Below, piece by piece: positions 1 through 8,692 of a stretch of DNA of 64,000 nucleotides. The notes beneath the pieces are model-generated. The model did no database searches. It had not been told where the DNA came from and worked only from the letters and a program-made list of their open reading frames with translations. The stretch is from the NCBI RefSeq assembly GCF_945882965.1, contig NZ_CAMCWY010000005.1, positions 57,439 through 121,438 on the forward strand. Reading direction: 5' to 3'. How positions within the stretch are numbered: position 1 is the first letter of the stretch; every line of letters begins with the position of its first letter. Made by a program: the position numbers and the translations under genes. This DNA comes from Sphingorhabdus sp. EL138 (GTDB lineage: Bacteria; Pseudomonadota; Alphaproteobacteria; Sphingomonadales; Sphingomonadaceae).

Positions 1-1124
1 TTAAACGCCGCAGGCAAGCCCGTTGCGATGTTCAACGCGGCCTTTGTCTGACCCAAACCGCTGATATCATCGCGCTCACCCTCAATCGCTAGCAAGCCAA
101 TATCGGTGATAGAGGCAGGATCAACAAGCTTCCCGCGATAGTTGAATTCACCCTTAGGCAGCAAATGACGCTGGAACACCGTATCAACGGTTTGCAGATA
201 GAATTCCGCCGTCATGTCGCAGACCGCGCGATATTCATCGTAAAATTCCTTATGCCGATCCGCACTTTCACCATCGCCTTTAACCAAGTCGGAGAACATC
301 GACCAATGGCTCATCATATGGTTGCCCAAGTTCATCGACATGAAGCCTGAAAGCTGCAGAAATCCGGGATAAACGCGGCGGCCCGAGCCTTTGTAATAAG
401 ACGGAACGGTTGCAATCACATTTTGCACAAACCATTCATGCGGACGCTGAGTCGCGTGATTATTGACCGCCGTTGGCGCTTCGCGCGTATCGATCGGGCC
501 GCCCATCATCGTCAATGTGCGCGGACGCAGCGGGTGATCCTTCGCGGCCATAACGGCCGCAGCGGCATAAGCAGGAACCGACGGCTGGCAGACCGCAAGC
601 ATATGCGCGCCGCGCCCGCCTGCGTCGGGCCCAAGGAATTCGAGCCACTCGATCAGATAATCAACATAGGTTTCAAGGTCGAACCCGCCACCTGTCAACG
701 GCACATCACGCGCGTCTTTCCAGTCGGTGATATAGACGTCATGCGTGACCATCATGCGCTCAACCGTGCCGCGCAAAAGCGTCGCAAAATGCCCGGACAT
801 CGGCGCGCAAATGAGAAGCCGTGGCTTTTCGCTGCTGCCTTCGTAGACGAAACGCTTCAACTGGCCGAATGGCTTACGCGCAATATTTTCTTCCTGAACC
901 ACCAAGGTTTTGCCGTCGATGACAACGTCATTCAATCCGAACGCTGGCTTTCCACGCAGCAAAACCGAATGGGCAAAAACCTCCAATGCCGAGGCAGCTA
1001 TGGGAGCCATTCCGCCATAATTAAATGGCGAAGGCAGCGCGCTGAGCCACTCCGACTGCTTTTGCGCAACCCAGCCTGTGCCCGCAAGCAAGCCGCGTTG
1101 AAGGTCATATCCGGTGTACAGCAT
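1..1124 (-). CDS. phaZ: Intracellular polyhydroxybutyrate depolymerase, 3' end beyond window
   Basis: Hydrolyses intracellular polyhydroxyalkanoate granules to release hydroxyacids. The frame starts at ATG 1124 (MLYTGYDLQRG) with AAAGG seven bases upstream and stays open to base 1; the TTA at positions 1-3 is not in frame, so the gene is cut by the window edge. About 374 residues are visible of a family usually just over 400. The segment HMLAVCQPSVPAY is the lipase-box equivalent of the intracellular PhaZ family, in which cysteine replaces the usual serine nucleophile. The segment LLAIEGERDDISG near the visible end carries the expected acidic residues, and the catalytic histidine would lie off the edge. 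It is divergent from the ABC exporter. The reading was made by translating the minus strand directly. Confidence 0.9.
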   Translation of the reverse strand, partial: MLYTGYDLQRGLLAGTGWVAQKQSEWLSALPSPFNYGGMAPIAASALEVFAHSVLLRGKPAFGLNDVVIDGKTLVVQEENIARKPFGQLKRFVYEGSSEKPRLLICAPMSGHFATLLRGTVERMMVTHDVYITDWKDARDVPLTGGGFDLETYVDYLIEWLEFLGPDAGGRGAHMLAVCQPSVPAYAAAAVMAAKDHPLRPRTLTMMGGPIDTREAPTAVNNHATQRPHEWFVQNVIATVPSYYKGSGRRVYPGFLQLSGFMSMNLGNHMMSHWSMFSDLVKGDGESADRHKEFYDEYRAVCDMTAEFYLQTVDTVFQRHLLPKGEFNYRGKLVDPASITDIGLLAIEGERDDISGLGQTKAALNIATGLPAAF

Positions 1125-1270
1125 ATTCAGGCCTTTAATATTGGCGGGGGGAATATTTTGCCGCAATTGGATGTGGCTTTACGCATTTATTGTGCATTGC
1201 ACCATAGGAAAAGCGTAGACATTCGCCATGGCGGATTGTTACCGGTACGGCGCACTGCTAGGCGAGCGCG

Positions 1271-3076
1271 ATGACACACGAAATTTCTGAAACGCAAACC
1301 ACGGCTACATCCGAGACAGCCGAAGCAGCCCCAGCCAAACCCAAGCTTAATTTTGGCAGCTTGCGCATGATCGGGCATTTCACGGTCCGCTATCCCCGCC
1401 AGATCACCTATGCCCTGCTCGCGCTGATTTCATCAGCAGCGTCGACACTTGCCATCCCCTATGGCCTGCGCCTGATCATCGATGAAGGCTTTGTCAAAAA
1501 TGGCGGCGATCCTGCGCCATATTTCTATTTACTGTTGGGCATCGTGGTTGTCATCGGCATTTCGACGGCGTTCCGCTTTTACTTCGTAAGCTGGCTCGGT
1601 GAACGTGTGGTTGGTGATATCCGTGTTGCGGTGCAGCAAAATTTGTTGCGCTTGGCCCCGCGCTTTTTCGAAGAAAATCGTCCTGGAGAAATCGCCAGCA
1701 GAATGACCGCCGACACCGCGATTATCGAACAAATTGTCGGCACCACCGTGTCCGTTGCATTGCGTAATATCTTTATTGGCATAGGCGGCGTTACCTTGCT
1801 CTTCGGGCTCGCTCCAAGCCTGACGATATGGTTGCTCGCAGGCATTCCCGTCGTTGTTTTACCAATCGTCTTTCTTGGACGGCGGTTGGAAAAGGCGTCG
1901 CGTAATAGCCAGGACAATGTCGCCAGCGTCGGCACAATCATTTCAGAAGCGCTTGGCGCTATCAAAATTGTTCAGGCTTTTGGGCAAGAAAGCCGCGAAT
2001 GCATGCGTTTTGCCGATGCCGTAGAAGGCACGTTCAACGCCGCGAAAAAACGTATCCGGTTGCGGGCATTTCTTACCGCACTTGTCATGGCGTTGATATT
2101 CGGCGGAATCACCTTGCTTGTTTGGGAAGGCACGGACCAAGTTAAGGAAGGCGTCATATCCTCCGGAACCTTGTTCGCGGTCGTCTTGTACGGGGCATTG
2201 GTCGCAGGGTCCTTTGGCGCGCTGACCGAAGTATATGGTGACCTTGTGCGCGCCTCGGGCGCGGCATCGCGGCTCGCCGAATTGCTGAACGAAGTGCCTG
2301 AGATTGCCCCGCCTGCTAACCCGGTTGTTATGCCGCCAGCACGCGGGCAATTGGAATTCCAACATGTTCGCTTCCGCTACCCGACACGGCCCGAGGTCGC
2401 GGCGCTTGACGATTTCAGCCTGAAAGTATCACCGGGAGAAACGGTTGCTGTTGTGGGGCCGTCAGGCGCAGGCAAGTCGACCCTATTCCAACTGGCGGAA
2501 CGTTTCTACGACCCTGAAATCGGCACCGTGCGCATTGACGGTGTCGCGCTGACCAGCGCGGACCCCCCCGAATTCCGACGCCGTATATCGTTAGTGCCGC
2601 AAGACACGGTTTTGTTCGCGGCCTCCGCGCGCGATAATCTTCGTTACGGCCAATGGGACGCGAGCGACGATGCGATCTGGGCGGCAGCGGAAAAAGCAAA
2701 CGCAGCGGGTTTCCTAAATGAACTACCCGAGGGACTGGAAACCTATTTGGGTGAGGGCGGCGCGCGGCTTTCCGGCGGCCAGCGGCAACGGCTGGCCATT
2801 GCCCGCGCCTTGTTGCGCGATTCGCCAATCTTGTTGCTTGATGAAGCCACGAGCGCATTGGACGCCGAAAGCGAGAAGCTGGTGCAAGACGCGCTGGAGC
2901 GCCTGATGGTTGGGCGCACAACAATCGTGATCGCACACCGACTGGCAACAGTACGTTCTGCCGACCGCATCATCGTGATGGACCAAGGCAGGATTGTTGA
3001 AGAGGGTGACCATGTAACGCTGAGCGCTGCGGGCGGATTATATGCCCGTCTCGCCAGTCTGCAATTTGACGCTTAA
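1271..3076 (+). CDS. ABC exporter, fused membrane and ATPase domains
   Basis: A 601-residue half-transporter of the type I exporter fold (MsbA/BmrA-like). Residues about 35-330 form the six-helix transmembrane domain, with the conserved LGERVVGDIR and FFEENRPGEIASR segments. Residues about 355-600 form the nucleotide-binding domain, with Walker A GPSGAGKST near residue 396, signature LSGGQRQR near 499, Walker B ILLLDEATSALD near 520 and the H-loop histidine in IAHRLAT near 555. It probably works as a homodimer in the inner membrane, exporting a lipid or hydrophobic compound; the substrate cannot be told from sequence. It stands alone, divergent from phaZ. The first 30 residues are polar, rich in Thr, Ala and Glu, and likely disordered. 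Confidence 0.9.
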   Translation: MTHEISETQTTATSETAEAAPAKPKLNFGSLRMIGHFTVRYPRQITYALLALISSAASTLAIPYGLRLIIDEGFVKNGGDPAPYFYLLLGIVVVIGISTAFRFYFVSWLGERVVGDIRVAVQQNLLRLAPRFFEENRPGEIASRMTADTAIIEQIVGTTVSVALRNIFIGIGGVTLLFGLAPSLTIWLLAGIPVVVLPIVFLGRRLEKASRNSQDNVASVGTIISEALGAIKIVQAFGQESRECMRFADAVEGTFNAAKKRIRLRAFLTALVMALIFGGITLLVWEGTDQVKEGVISSGTLFAVVLYGALVAGSFGALTEVYGDLVRASGAASRLAELLNEVPEIAPPANPVVMPPARGQLEFQHVRFRYPTRPEVAALDDFSLKVSPGETVAVVGPSGAGKSTLFQLAERFYDPEIGTVRIDGVALTSADPPEFRRRISLVPQDTVLFAASARDNLRYGQWDASDDAIWAAAEKANAAGFLNELPEGLETYLGEGGARLSGGQRQRLAIARALLRDSPILLLDEATSALDAESEKLVQDALERLMVGRTTIVIAHRLATVRSADRIIVMDQGRIVEEGDHVTLSAAGGLYARLASLQFDA

Positions 3077-3102
3077 AGGGCGAAATTACCCTTTGCTTCA
3101 GC

Positions 3103-3300
3103 TTAGGCGATAATATCAGGCACCAATTGGTCTTCCAGACGCATGATACGGTCCTTCAAAGTCAGCTTTTTCTTTTTCAGTCGCGCGATTTGAAGTTGGT
3201 CGATCAACGTCTGGGCGGAGAGCGCGCGGATAGAATCGTCGAGATCCCGATGCTCAATCTTTAGTTGTTCCAGTTGCTGCTGATAGCCATCATCGTTCAT
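3103..3300 (-). CDS. DUF465 (YdcH-like) small coiled-coil protein
   Basis: A 65-residue acidic/basic helical protein of the DUF465 family, whose function is unknown. The start chosen is ATG 3300 (MNDDGYQQQL) with AGGGG just upstream; a longer frame to 3378 exists, but it adds 26 residues with no family resemblance. The pattern LKKKKLTLKDRI followed by a short acidic tail is characteristic of these proteins, which form a single helical hairpin. It lies convergent with the ABC exporter and divergent from a second DUF465 gene at 3471. Confidence 0.8.
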   Translation of the reverse strand: MNDDGYQQQLEQLKIEHRDLDDSIRALSAQTLIDQLQIARLKKKKLTLKDRIMRLEDQLVPDIIA

Positions 3301-3470
3301 GCCCCTTTCTAAACAGACTGCGGCGAACAAGTCATCGTTAAAAAAAGGGCGCTTGGCCCAGATATGGGTTTGGCCCAAGCCCTGACGATAATTATCGGCA
3401 AGACTCCAATCACAATTCGTGATTTACTCGGTGGTTCAGAACGCCGAGTCTTAGACTGAAGGAGAATGAT

Positions 3471-3641
3471 GTGCATAATAATCATCTGTCCGCGCTTCGT
3501 AACAAGCATGCCGAACTCGAACAAAAACTGGAGCGCGAAGAAAACAGGCCGTTGCCCGACAGCAGAACCGTTCTCGATCTGAAAAAACAAAAGCTCCATC
3601 TTAAAGACGTTATACTGCAGGAATCGGCATCAACTGGTTGA
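3471..3641 (+). CDS. Second DUF465-type miniprotein, GTG start
   Basis: A 56-residue protein read directly from the sequence. It starts at GTG 3471 with a good AAGGAG six bases upstream and ends with TGA at 3639-3641. The N-terminus reads HNNHLSALRNKHAELEQKLE and the C-terminal helix contains LDLKKQKLHLKDVI, matching the DUF465 helical hairpin: a Glu-rich first helix and a Lys-rich second helix of the form LKKxKLxLKD. It is divergent from the paralogue at 3103-3300 and 60 bases upstream of ptsP, possibly co-transcribed with it. The function is unknown. Confidence 0.75.
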   Translation: MHNNHLSALRNKHAELEQKLEREENRPLPDSRTVLDLKKQKLHLKDVILQESASTG

Positions 3642-3701
3642 CTACAAATAATTTGATACGGGGTATCGCTTGCCCTCTCGGTCTCTGCTAGGTCCGGTGC
3701 T

Positions 3702-5966
3702 ATGGAAAGCGCTACCCGTTCTGCCCGTAATATCCTGACTGGTCTGCACGAGGTGATGGCCTCGAAAAACCATGCGCAGGGTAAGCTGAATCATGTGGTC
3801 AACATTATCGGCGAAGCGCTTTCGAGCGAAGTGTGTTCGATTTACTTATTGCGCGATGGCGCACTTGAGCTGTTTGCAACGCGCGGGTTGAACCAAGCTG
3901 CTGTGCATATTACGCGCTTGGGTCTGGGCGAAGGTCTCGTTGGGACAATTGCTGAAAATGTCGAAACACTGAACTTGGATGAAGCGGCAGCGCATCCGAA
4001 TTTTCGGTATGTCCCCGAAACGGGTGAAGAACGTTTTCACAGTTTTGCCGGCGTGCCAATTGTCCGTTCCGAACGGGCCGTCGGCGTGCTCGCGGTCCAG
4101 CATGTCGAGCCGCGTAAATATGAAGAGATCGAGATTGAGGCGCTTCAAACCGTCGCCATGGTGTTGTCGGAACTCATTGCCAACGCCGACCTAATCGACG
4201 AGCCAACGGCCCGGGGCGGCAATGAGACTGGCACGATTAGCCTCACAGGATTGCCACTTGTTAAAGGCGCAGCCGCTGGCGTCGCTATTTTTCACCAGCC
4301 AAATGTGCGTATTGAGCACACGGTTGCCGAGGATGTCGAAGCCGAGCGCCAGCGTGTCTATTCCGCCTTCGATAAAATGCGTGAGCAAATCGACCGCATG
4401 ACGAGCCAAATAGATTTTGGCACAGGCGGAGAACATGAAGAGGTCATCGCGACTTACAAAATGTTCGCCTATGATGAGGGCTGGAGCCGCCGGATAAACG
4501 AAGCCATTGACAGCGGCCTAACCGCAGAAGCCGCAATTGAACGCGTTCAGCAACGCACGCGTATGCGCATGCGGCAGATTGACGATGCGCTGCTGGCCGA
4601 TCGCATGCACGATCTGGAGGACCTGTCGAACCGTTTGCTGCGCATCGTTTCTGGGCAAATGAGCACCGCGGCGCAACTCGGGCTGAAGAAGGATTCCATC
4701 CTGATCGCGCGCAATTTGGGTCCCGCAGAATTGCTGGAATATGACAAAAGGCGCCTGCGCGGTGTGGTCCTAGAGGAAGGTTCGCTTACCGCACATGTGG
4801 TGATCGTGGCGCGTGCCATGGGCATTCCGGTCCTTGGCCGGGTGCGGGGCATTCGCCACAAGGTGCGCGACGGTGACATGCTGTTGCTGAACGCTGACGA
4901 TAAAAGCGTTATCGTGCGCCCTTCCTCTGCGGCAGAAGAAATATTCCAACATGATCTTGTTGATCGGCAGAAGAAAAAAGCCCGCTATGCCGCGATGCGC
5001 GATGAAGCATCCGTCACAAAAGACGGGTTGCCGGTTACGCTGATGATTAACGCGGGCTTGCGCGATGACATGTCGGCTTTGGCGACAACCGGCGCGGAAG
5101 GCGTTGGCCTTTTCCGGACCGAGTTTCAGTTTCTGATTTCGGCGACATTACCCCAACGCGAGCGGCAGCAGCGCTTCTACCGCGACGTTTTAGACGCGGC
5201 TGGCGACAAGCCAGTCATTTTCCGTACGCTTGATATCGGCGGAGACAAGGCGCTTCCCTACCTCAAGGATGAAAGGCGCGAAGAGGAAAATCCCGCGCTG
5301 GGTTGGCGTGCGCTGCGGCTGTCGCTTGATCACGCCGGATTGATGAAAGCGCAGGCGCGCGCGTTGATTGAGGCAGCGGCCGGTCGCACGCTGAACGTCA
5401 TGTTCCCGATGGTCTCTGAGCCGTGGGAATTTGATGCGGCCAAGGCCATTTTCGACGGCCAGATTGAATTTCTGGGGCGGCAGAAAAAGATATTACCCAA
5501 CAAAATCCGTTATGGCGCGATGCTTGAGGTCCCCGCTCTGGCCGAGACGCTCGACATACTGCTGCCCAAGATTAACTTTCTGTCCATTGGCACTAACGAT
5601 TTGACTCAGTTCCTTTTTGCTGCAGACCGAGCTGATCCCCGTTTGGCAGAGCGCTATGACTGGCTAAGCCCCGCTATCCTGCGTTTCATACGGCGGGTCG
5701 TCAAAGCTACCGAGGGCCATGACGTCGACGTCGCGGTGTGTGGCGAAATGGGTGGACGGACGCTTGAGGCGCTTGCCCTCATTGGCATTGGCATTCGTCG
5801 ATTGTCGATCACGCCAGCCGCCGTTGGGCCTATCAAGGCCATGATTCGCTCTACCATCCATTCTGATGTCTGCGCAAAAATGGAGGAGTTGTTAAACAGC
5901 CCTACCGAGAATGTGCGTGAGGAATTGACTAACTGGGCAATTGGTCAAGGCATCGAAATCGGTTAA
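3702..5966 (+). CDS. ptsP: Phosphoenolpyruvate-protein phosphotransferase of the nitrogen PTS (EI-Ntr)
   Basis: First enzyme of the nitrogen-related phosphotransferase relay. It takes phosphate from PEP and passes it to NPr (PtsO) and EIIA-Ntr, linking carbon/nitrogen status to regulation. The 754 residues hold an N-terminal GAF domain (about 20-165), the EI N-domain (about 180-300), the phosphohistidine domain with the active His in LTAHVVIVARAMG near residue 364, and the PEP-binding TIM barrel (about 425-720) with the catalytic Cys in VCGEMGGR near 680. The GAF domain distinguishes it from the sugar PTS enzyme I. It is followed after about 100 bases by an HTH membrane protein gene on the same strand. 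Confidence 0.95.
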   Translation: MESATRSARNILTGLHEVMASKNHAQGKLNHVVNIIGEALSSEVCSIYLLRDGALELFATRGLNQAAVHITRLGLGEGLVGTIAENVETLNLDEAAAHPNFRYVPETGEERFHSFAGVPIVRSERAVGVLAVQHVEPRKYEEIEIEALQTVAMVLSELIANADLIDEPTARGGNETGTISLTGLPLVKGAAAGVAIFHQPNVRIEHTVAEDVEAERQRVYSAFDKMREQIDRMTSQIDFGTGGEHEEVIATYKMFAYDEGWSRRINEAIDSGLTAEAAIERVQQRTRMRMRQIDDALLADRMHDLEDLSNRLLRIVSGQMSTAAQLGLKKDSILIARNLGPAELLEYDKRRLRGVVLEEGSLTAHVVIVARAMGIPVLGRVRGIRHKVRDGDMLLLNADDKSVIVRPSSAAEEIFQHDLVDRQKKKARYAAMRDEASVTKDGLPVTLMINAGLRDDMSALATTGAEGVGLFRTEFQFLISATLPQRERQQRFYRDVLDAAGDKPVIFRTLDIGGDKALPYLKDERREEENPALGWRALRLSLDHAGLMKAQARALIEAAAGRTLNVMFPMVSEPWEFDAAKAIFDGQIEFLGRQKKILPNKIRYGAMLEVPALAETLDILLPKINFLSIGTNDLTQFLFAADRADPRLAERYDWLSPAILRFIRRVVKATEGHDVDVAVCGEMGGRTLEALALIGIGIRRLSITPAAVGPIKAMIRSTIHSDVCAKMEELLNSPTENVREELTNWAIGQGIEIG

Positions 5967-6067
5967 ATGAATTAGTCACAAAATTCAACTATCCGCAATC
6001 CACGTTGACATTATTTTTTTGATGCTCATTGTCCCCCCAACTGCACGCAGAGGCGGGGGAGCGGGTC

Positions 6068-6616
6068 ATGGAGATTGCAGTGGACGAAATTCTTCGTGTG
6101 GAAGCGGAACCTATGACTGTAGGCGAAGAACTGAAGGCCGCGCGCGCGCGGTTGGATATGAGCCTGTCTGACATCGCCGCCGAGACACGCGTACCGATAC
6201 GACATTTGGAATCTATTGAGCGATCCGAATTCAGCGCGTTGCCAGGACAGACATATACTGTTGGTTTTGTTCGGTCTTACGCCCGCGCAGTTGCACTAGA
6301 CGATATTGCGATAGTGAATGCGCTACGCGCCGAATTATCTAGCGGCGGACATGAAAGATATGAGGCCCCACTCCAGAATTACGAGCCAGCGGACCCTGCG
6401 CGTGTTCCTTCCAAGACCTTGGCATGGACCGCTGCGGCAGTTGCGGCGCTCGTTCTGGCCGCTTATTTGATTTTCAGAAGCTACGCATTAGCGCCCACGG
6501 CGGCAGCGCCCGAGCCGGTCGCGACCGTGAATGATTATGAAATCGTTCCGGATGTCGACATGGACGAACAAGTCCTTCCGCCCAGCGAACCTGTGGCAGC
6601 CACCCCAAATCAGTAA
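6068..6616 (+). CDS. RodZ-like helix-turn-helix membrane protein
   Basis: A 182-residue protein starting at ATG 6068 behind GGGGAGCGG; an upstream in-frame start at 6029 lacks a ribosome-binding site. Residues about 16-85 form an HTH_25-type domain (VGEELKAARARLDMSLSDIA, then RHLESIERSEFSALPG and YTVGFVRSYARA), as in RodZ. A single transmembrane segment follows around residues 117-136, then an acidic/proline-rich tail of about 45 residues. The C-terminal DUF4115 beta domain of full RodZ is absent, so this is a short version. A role in anchoring a cytoskeletal or envelope complex is inferred only. It sits between ptsP and cpoB. Confidence 0.75.
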   Translation: MEIAVDEILRVEAEPMTVGEELKAARARLDMSLSDIAAETRVPIRHLESIERSEFSALPGQTYTVGFVRSYARAVALDDIAIVNALRAELSSGGHERYEAPLQNYEPADPARVPSKTLAWTAAAVAALVLAAYLIFRSYALAPTAAAPEPVATVNDYEIVPDVDMDEQVLPPSEPVAATPNQ

Positions 6617-6745
6617 GTCCATTCATTACGGCCCGAAATTTCGATAAATTTCTATTTTTTTGTTCCGAAATGCAGCGTTGGCCTTTATCGCGGGTTGGCA
6701 GTACGGTATCGCCGTCACTCCAGTTTGGTAAAGGGAAGCAACTCA

Positions 6746-7648
6746 ATGTATTTTCGGCGCGTTATCCTTATCGGCGCAGCTTTAGCGCTCAGCGCACCGG
6801 CGGCAGCGCAGGATGCGAACATTGACGGGCGCGTTGGCAAACTCGAGAAGGAGATGCGGGCGGTTCAGCGCCAAGTATTCCCCAATGGTGCCGGCAAATT
6901 TGTCGAACCTGATATACAGTCACCCACTGCGCCAAGCGCGACGAACAGTTCAACCACTGCAACGGTCGATCTAACCGCGCGTGTGGATGCGTTAGAGGCA
7001 CAGCTTGCGACTCTGACCGGTCAGGTCGAACTGCAAGGCAATAATATGCGCGGACTTGAAAATAGGCTCAAGGCCCTCGAAACACAAACGGCTACCCAGC
7101 CAGCATTGCCAGTTGAAACGGTGGTGCCAACGGCAACGCCCCCAGCGGCAGCGCCGAAAACTAAAGCCGGCGTAGTGCCGACAAAGCCCGTGACCGCCGC
7201 TAAGCCAAATCCGGCCCGCGTCAGCGCGGTCGCCGCGATCGAACGTCCCGCCACTGGCGATGTCTTCGAAGATGGCTACAATTATGGCTATCGCTTATGG
7301 GAAGCCAAATTCTATCCGGAATCGCAAGCAACGCTTGAAGAAACCTTGGCCAAATTTCCCAAACACAAACGCGCAAGCTATGCACGCAATTTGCTTGGCC
7401 GGGCATGGTTGGATGACAGAAAACCAGCGACCGCAGTGAAGGTTTTCTACGACAATTATAAGGCTGATCCACGTGGTGACCGCGCGCCTGACAGCTTGTT
7501 TTTCTTGGGATCGGCTTTGACTGACCTTGGGAAGACGGCGGAGGCATGCGAAGCTTTTGGTGAACTGGCAAGGGCGTATCCAGATGCGGCGACTGGTCGT
7601 TTGGCCGAACGCCTCACATCCGGCAAAACAAGGGCAAAGTGCAAATAA
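6746..7648 (+). CDS. cpoB: Tol-Pal associated periplasmic protein CpoB (YbgF)
   Basis: A periplasmic partner of the Tol-Pal system that coordinates outer-membrane constriction with septal peptidoglycan synthesis. ATG 6746 follows AAAGGGAAG and gives 300 residues starting with a signal peptide (MYFRRVILIGAALALSAPAAA). A coiled-coil region comes next (DGRVGKLEKEMRAVQRQ and VDALEAQLATLTGQVE), then an Ala/Pro/Thr-rich linker, then C-terminal TPR repeats beginning at FEDGYNYGYRLWEAKFYPES. That domain order is the CpoB signature. The last ten bases overlap tilS, so the two are probably translationally coupled. The order cpoB-tilS-ftsH is common in alphaproteobacteria. Confidence 0.9.
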   Translation: MYFRRVILIGAALALSAPAAAQDANIDGRVGKLEKEMRAVQRQVFPNGAGKFVEPDIQSPTAPSATNSSTTATVDLTARVDALEAQLATLTGQVELQGNNMRGLENRLKALETQTATQPALPVETVVPTATPPAAAPKTKAGVVPTKPVTAAKPNPARVSAVAAIERPATGDVFEDGYNYGYRLWEAKFYPESQATLEETLAKFPKHKRASYARNLLGRAWLDDRKPATAVKVFYDNYKADPRGDRAPDSLFFLGSALTDLGKTAEACEAFGELARAYPDAATGRLAERLTSGKTRAKCK

Positions 7649-8583
7649 CGCTGGAGCCGGACTTACTTGGCCGTTTTAGGGCAGCACTTTGCAAGCTGGA
7701 TAGTGCTGATGATCGCTTGTTATGCGCGGTGTCGGGTGGACCCGATAGCCTTGCGCTGTTGGTGTTGACGCAGCAGGTTTTGCCCGGCAGATTGGTTGCC
7801 GCAACAGTAGACCATCAATTGCGGACCGAGTCCGCTGACGAGGCGCAGATTGTTACCGAAATCTGCCGTAATCTTGGTATTCCGCATTTCATTTTAACAC
7901 CTGACGAAAAAATATCCGGCAATCTCCAGTCATCCGCGCGCGCGGCCCGGTACGCGTTGCTGGAACGTGCGGCAGATGCGCAAAATTGCCAACATATTGC
8001 CACCGCGCATCATGCCAATGACCAATTGGAAACACTGCTCATGAGGCTGGCGCGGGGCAGTGGCGTCGATGGGTTGTCCGGCATTCGCGCCCGCAATGGC
8101 CGCGTGGTCCGACCACTTTTGGAATTCACAAAAGCGGAGCTTATCAACATCTGCGCCAGCGCTGGCATTGAATGGGTCAACGACCCCAGCAACGCAAACA
8201 TCGATTTTGACCGGGTCGCGATGCGGAACTGGTTGGTCAGCACGCAGCATCCATTTCAGGCAAGCCGCGCGCTGCGCACGGCAAGCGCATTGGCCGACGC
8301 ATCAGATGCATTGGTCTGGATGACGGACACGCTGGCCGCGCAGCGTATAGCCCAAGAAAATGACGTCATCATCTTTAATGCGAGCGGCCTTCCCAGTGAA
8401 TTGAAGCGGCGGCTGTTAATCCGCTGCCTTAGCACGATGGACGTCAATCTTGCTCCACGTGGCGACGCAATCGACCGCTTGTTAACTGAACTCGAAAATG
8501 CGCGGACTGCCATGATTGGCAATATCAAATGCGTAGGCGCCGCAAATTGGCGGTTTTCCAAAGCGCCGCCCCGGCGCGGGTAA
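7639..8583 (+). CDS. tilS: tRNA(Ile)-lysidine synthase
   Basis: Converts the wobble cytidine of the CAU anticodon of a minor isoleucine tRNA to lysidine, using ATP and lysine; this is an essential decoding step. The start is GTG 7639 inside the end of cpoB. The PP-loop pyrophosphatase motif SGGPDS lies at about residues 31-36 (LLCAVSGGPDSLALL), followed by VDHQLR and TAHHANDQLETLLMRLARGSG. At 314 residues it is a compact version: the N-terminal catalytic domain is complete, and the C-terminal tRNA-binding domain found in E. coli TilS is reduced. Translation is likely coupled to cpoB, and ftsH follows. Confidence 0.93.
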   Translation: MQITLEPDLLGRFRAALCKLDSADDRLLCAVSGGPDSLALLVLTQQVLPGRLVAATVDHQLRTESADEAQIVTEICRNLGIPHFILTPDEKISGNLQSSARAARYALLERAADAQNCQHIATAHHANDQLETLLMRLARGSGVDGLSGIRARNGRVVRPLLEFTKAELINICASAGIEWVNDPSNANIDFDRVAMRNWLVSTQHPFQASRALRTASALADASDALVWMTDTLAAQRIAQENDVIIFNASGLPSELKRRLLIRCLSTMDVNLAPRGDAIDRLLTELENARTAMIGNIKCVGAANWRFSKAPPRRG

Positions 8584-8692
8584 GAAAAAACAGGCTGTAA
8601 TTTTGCCAATCGCTATATTGTCATTCACGCATTCGCCCTTACATTAGCTGTGTAGCTCCACGTATTTAGCGCGGGCACAGAACAAGGCAGTG

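Noticed and set aside
423..1274. 283-codon plus-strand open frame
   Set aside because: It is antisense to the phaZ frame, which has clear family motifs; the plus-strand translation is rich in Arg and His with no domain.
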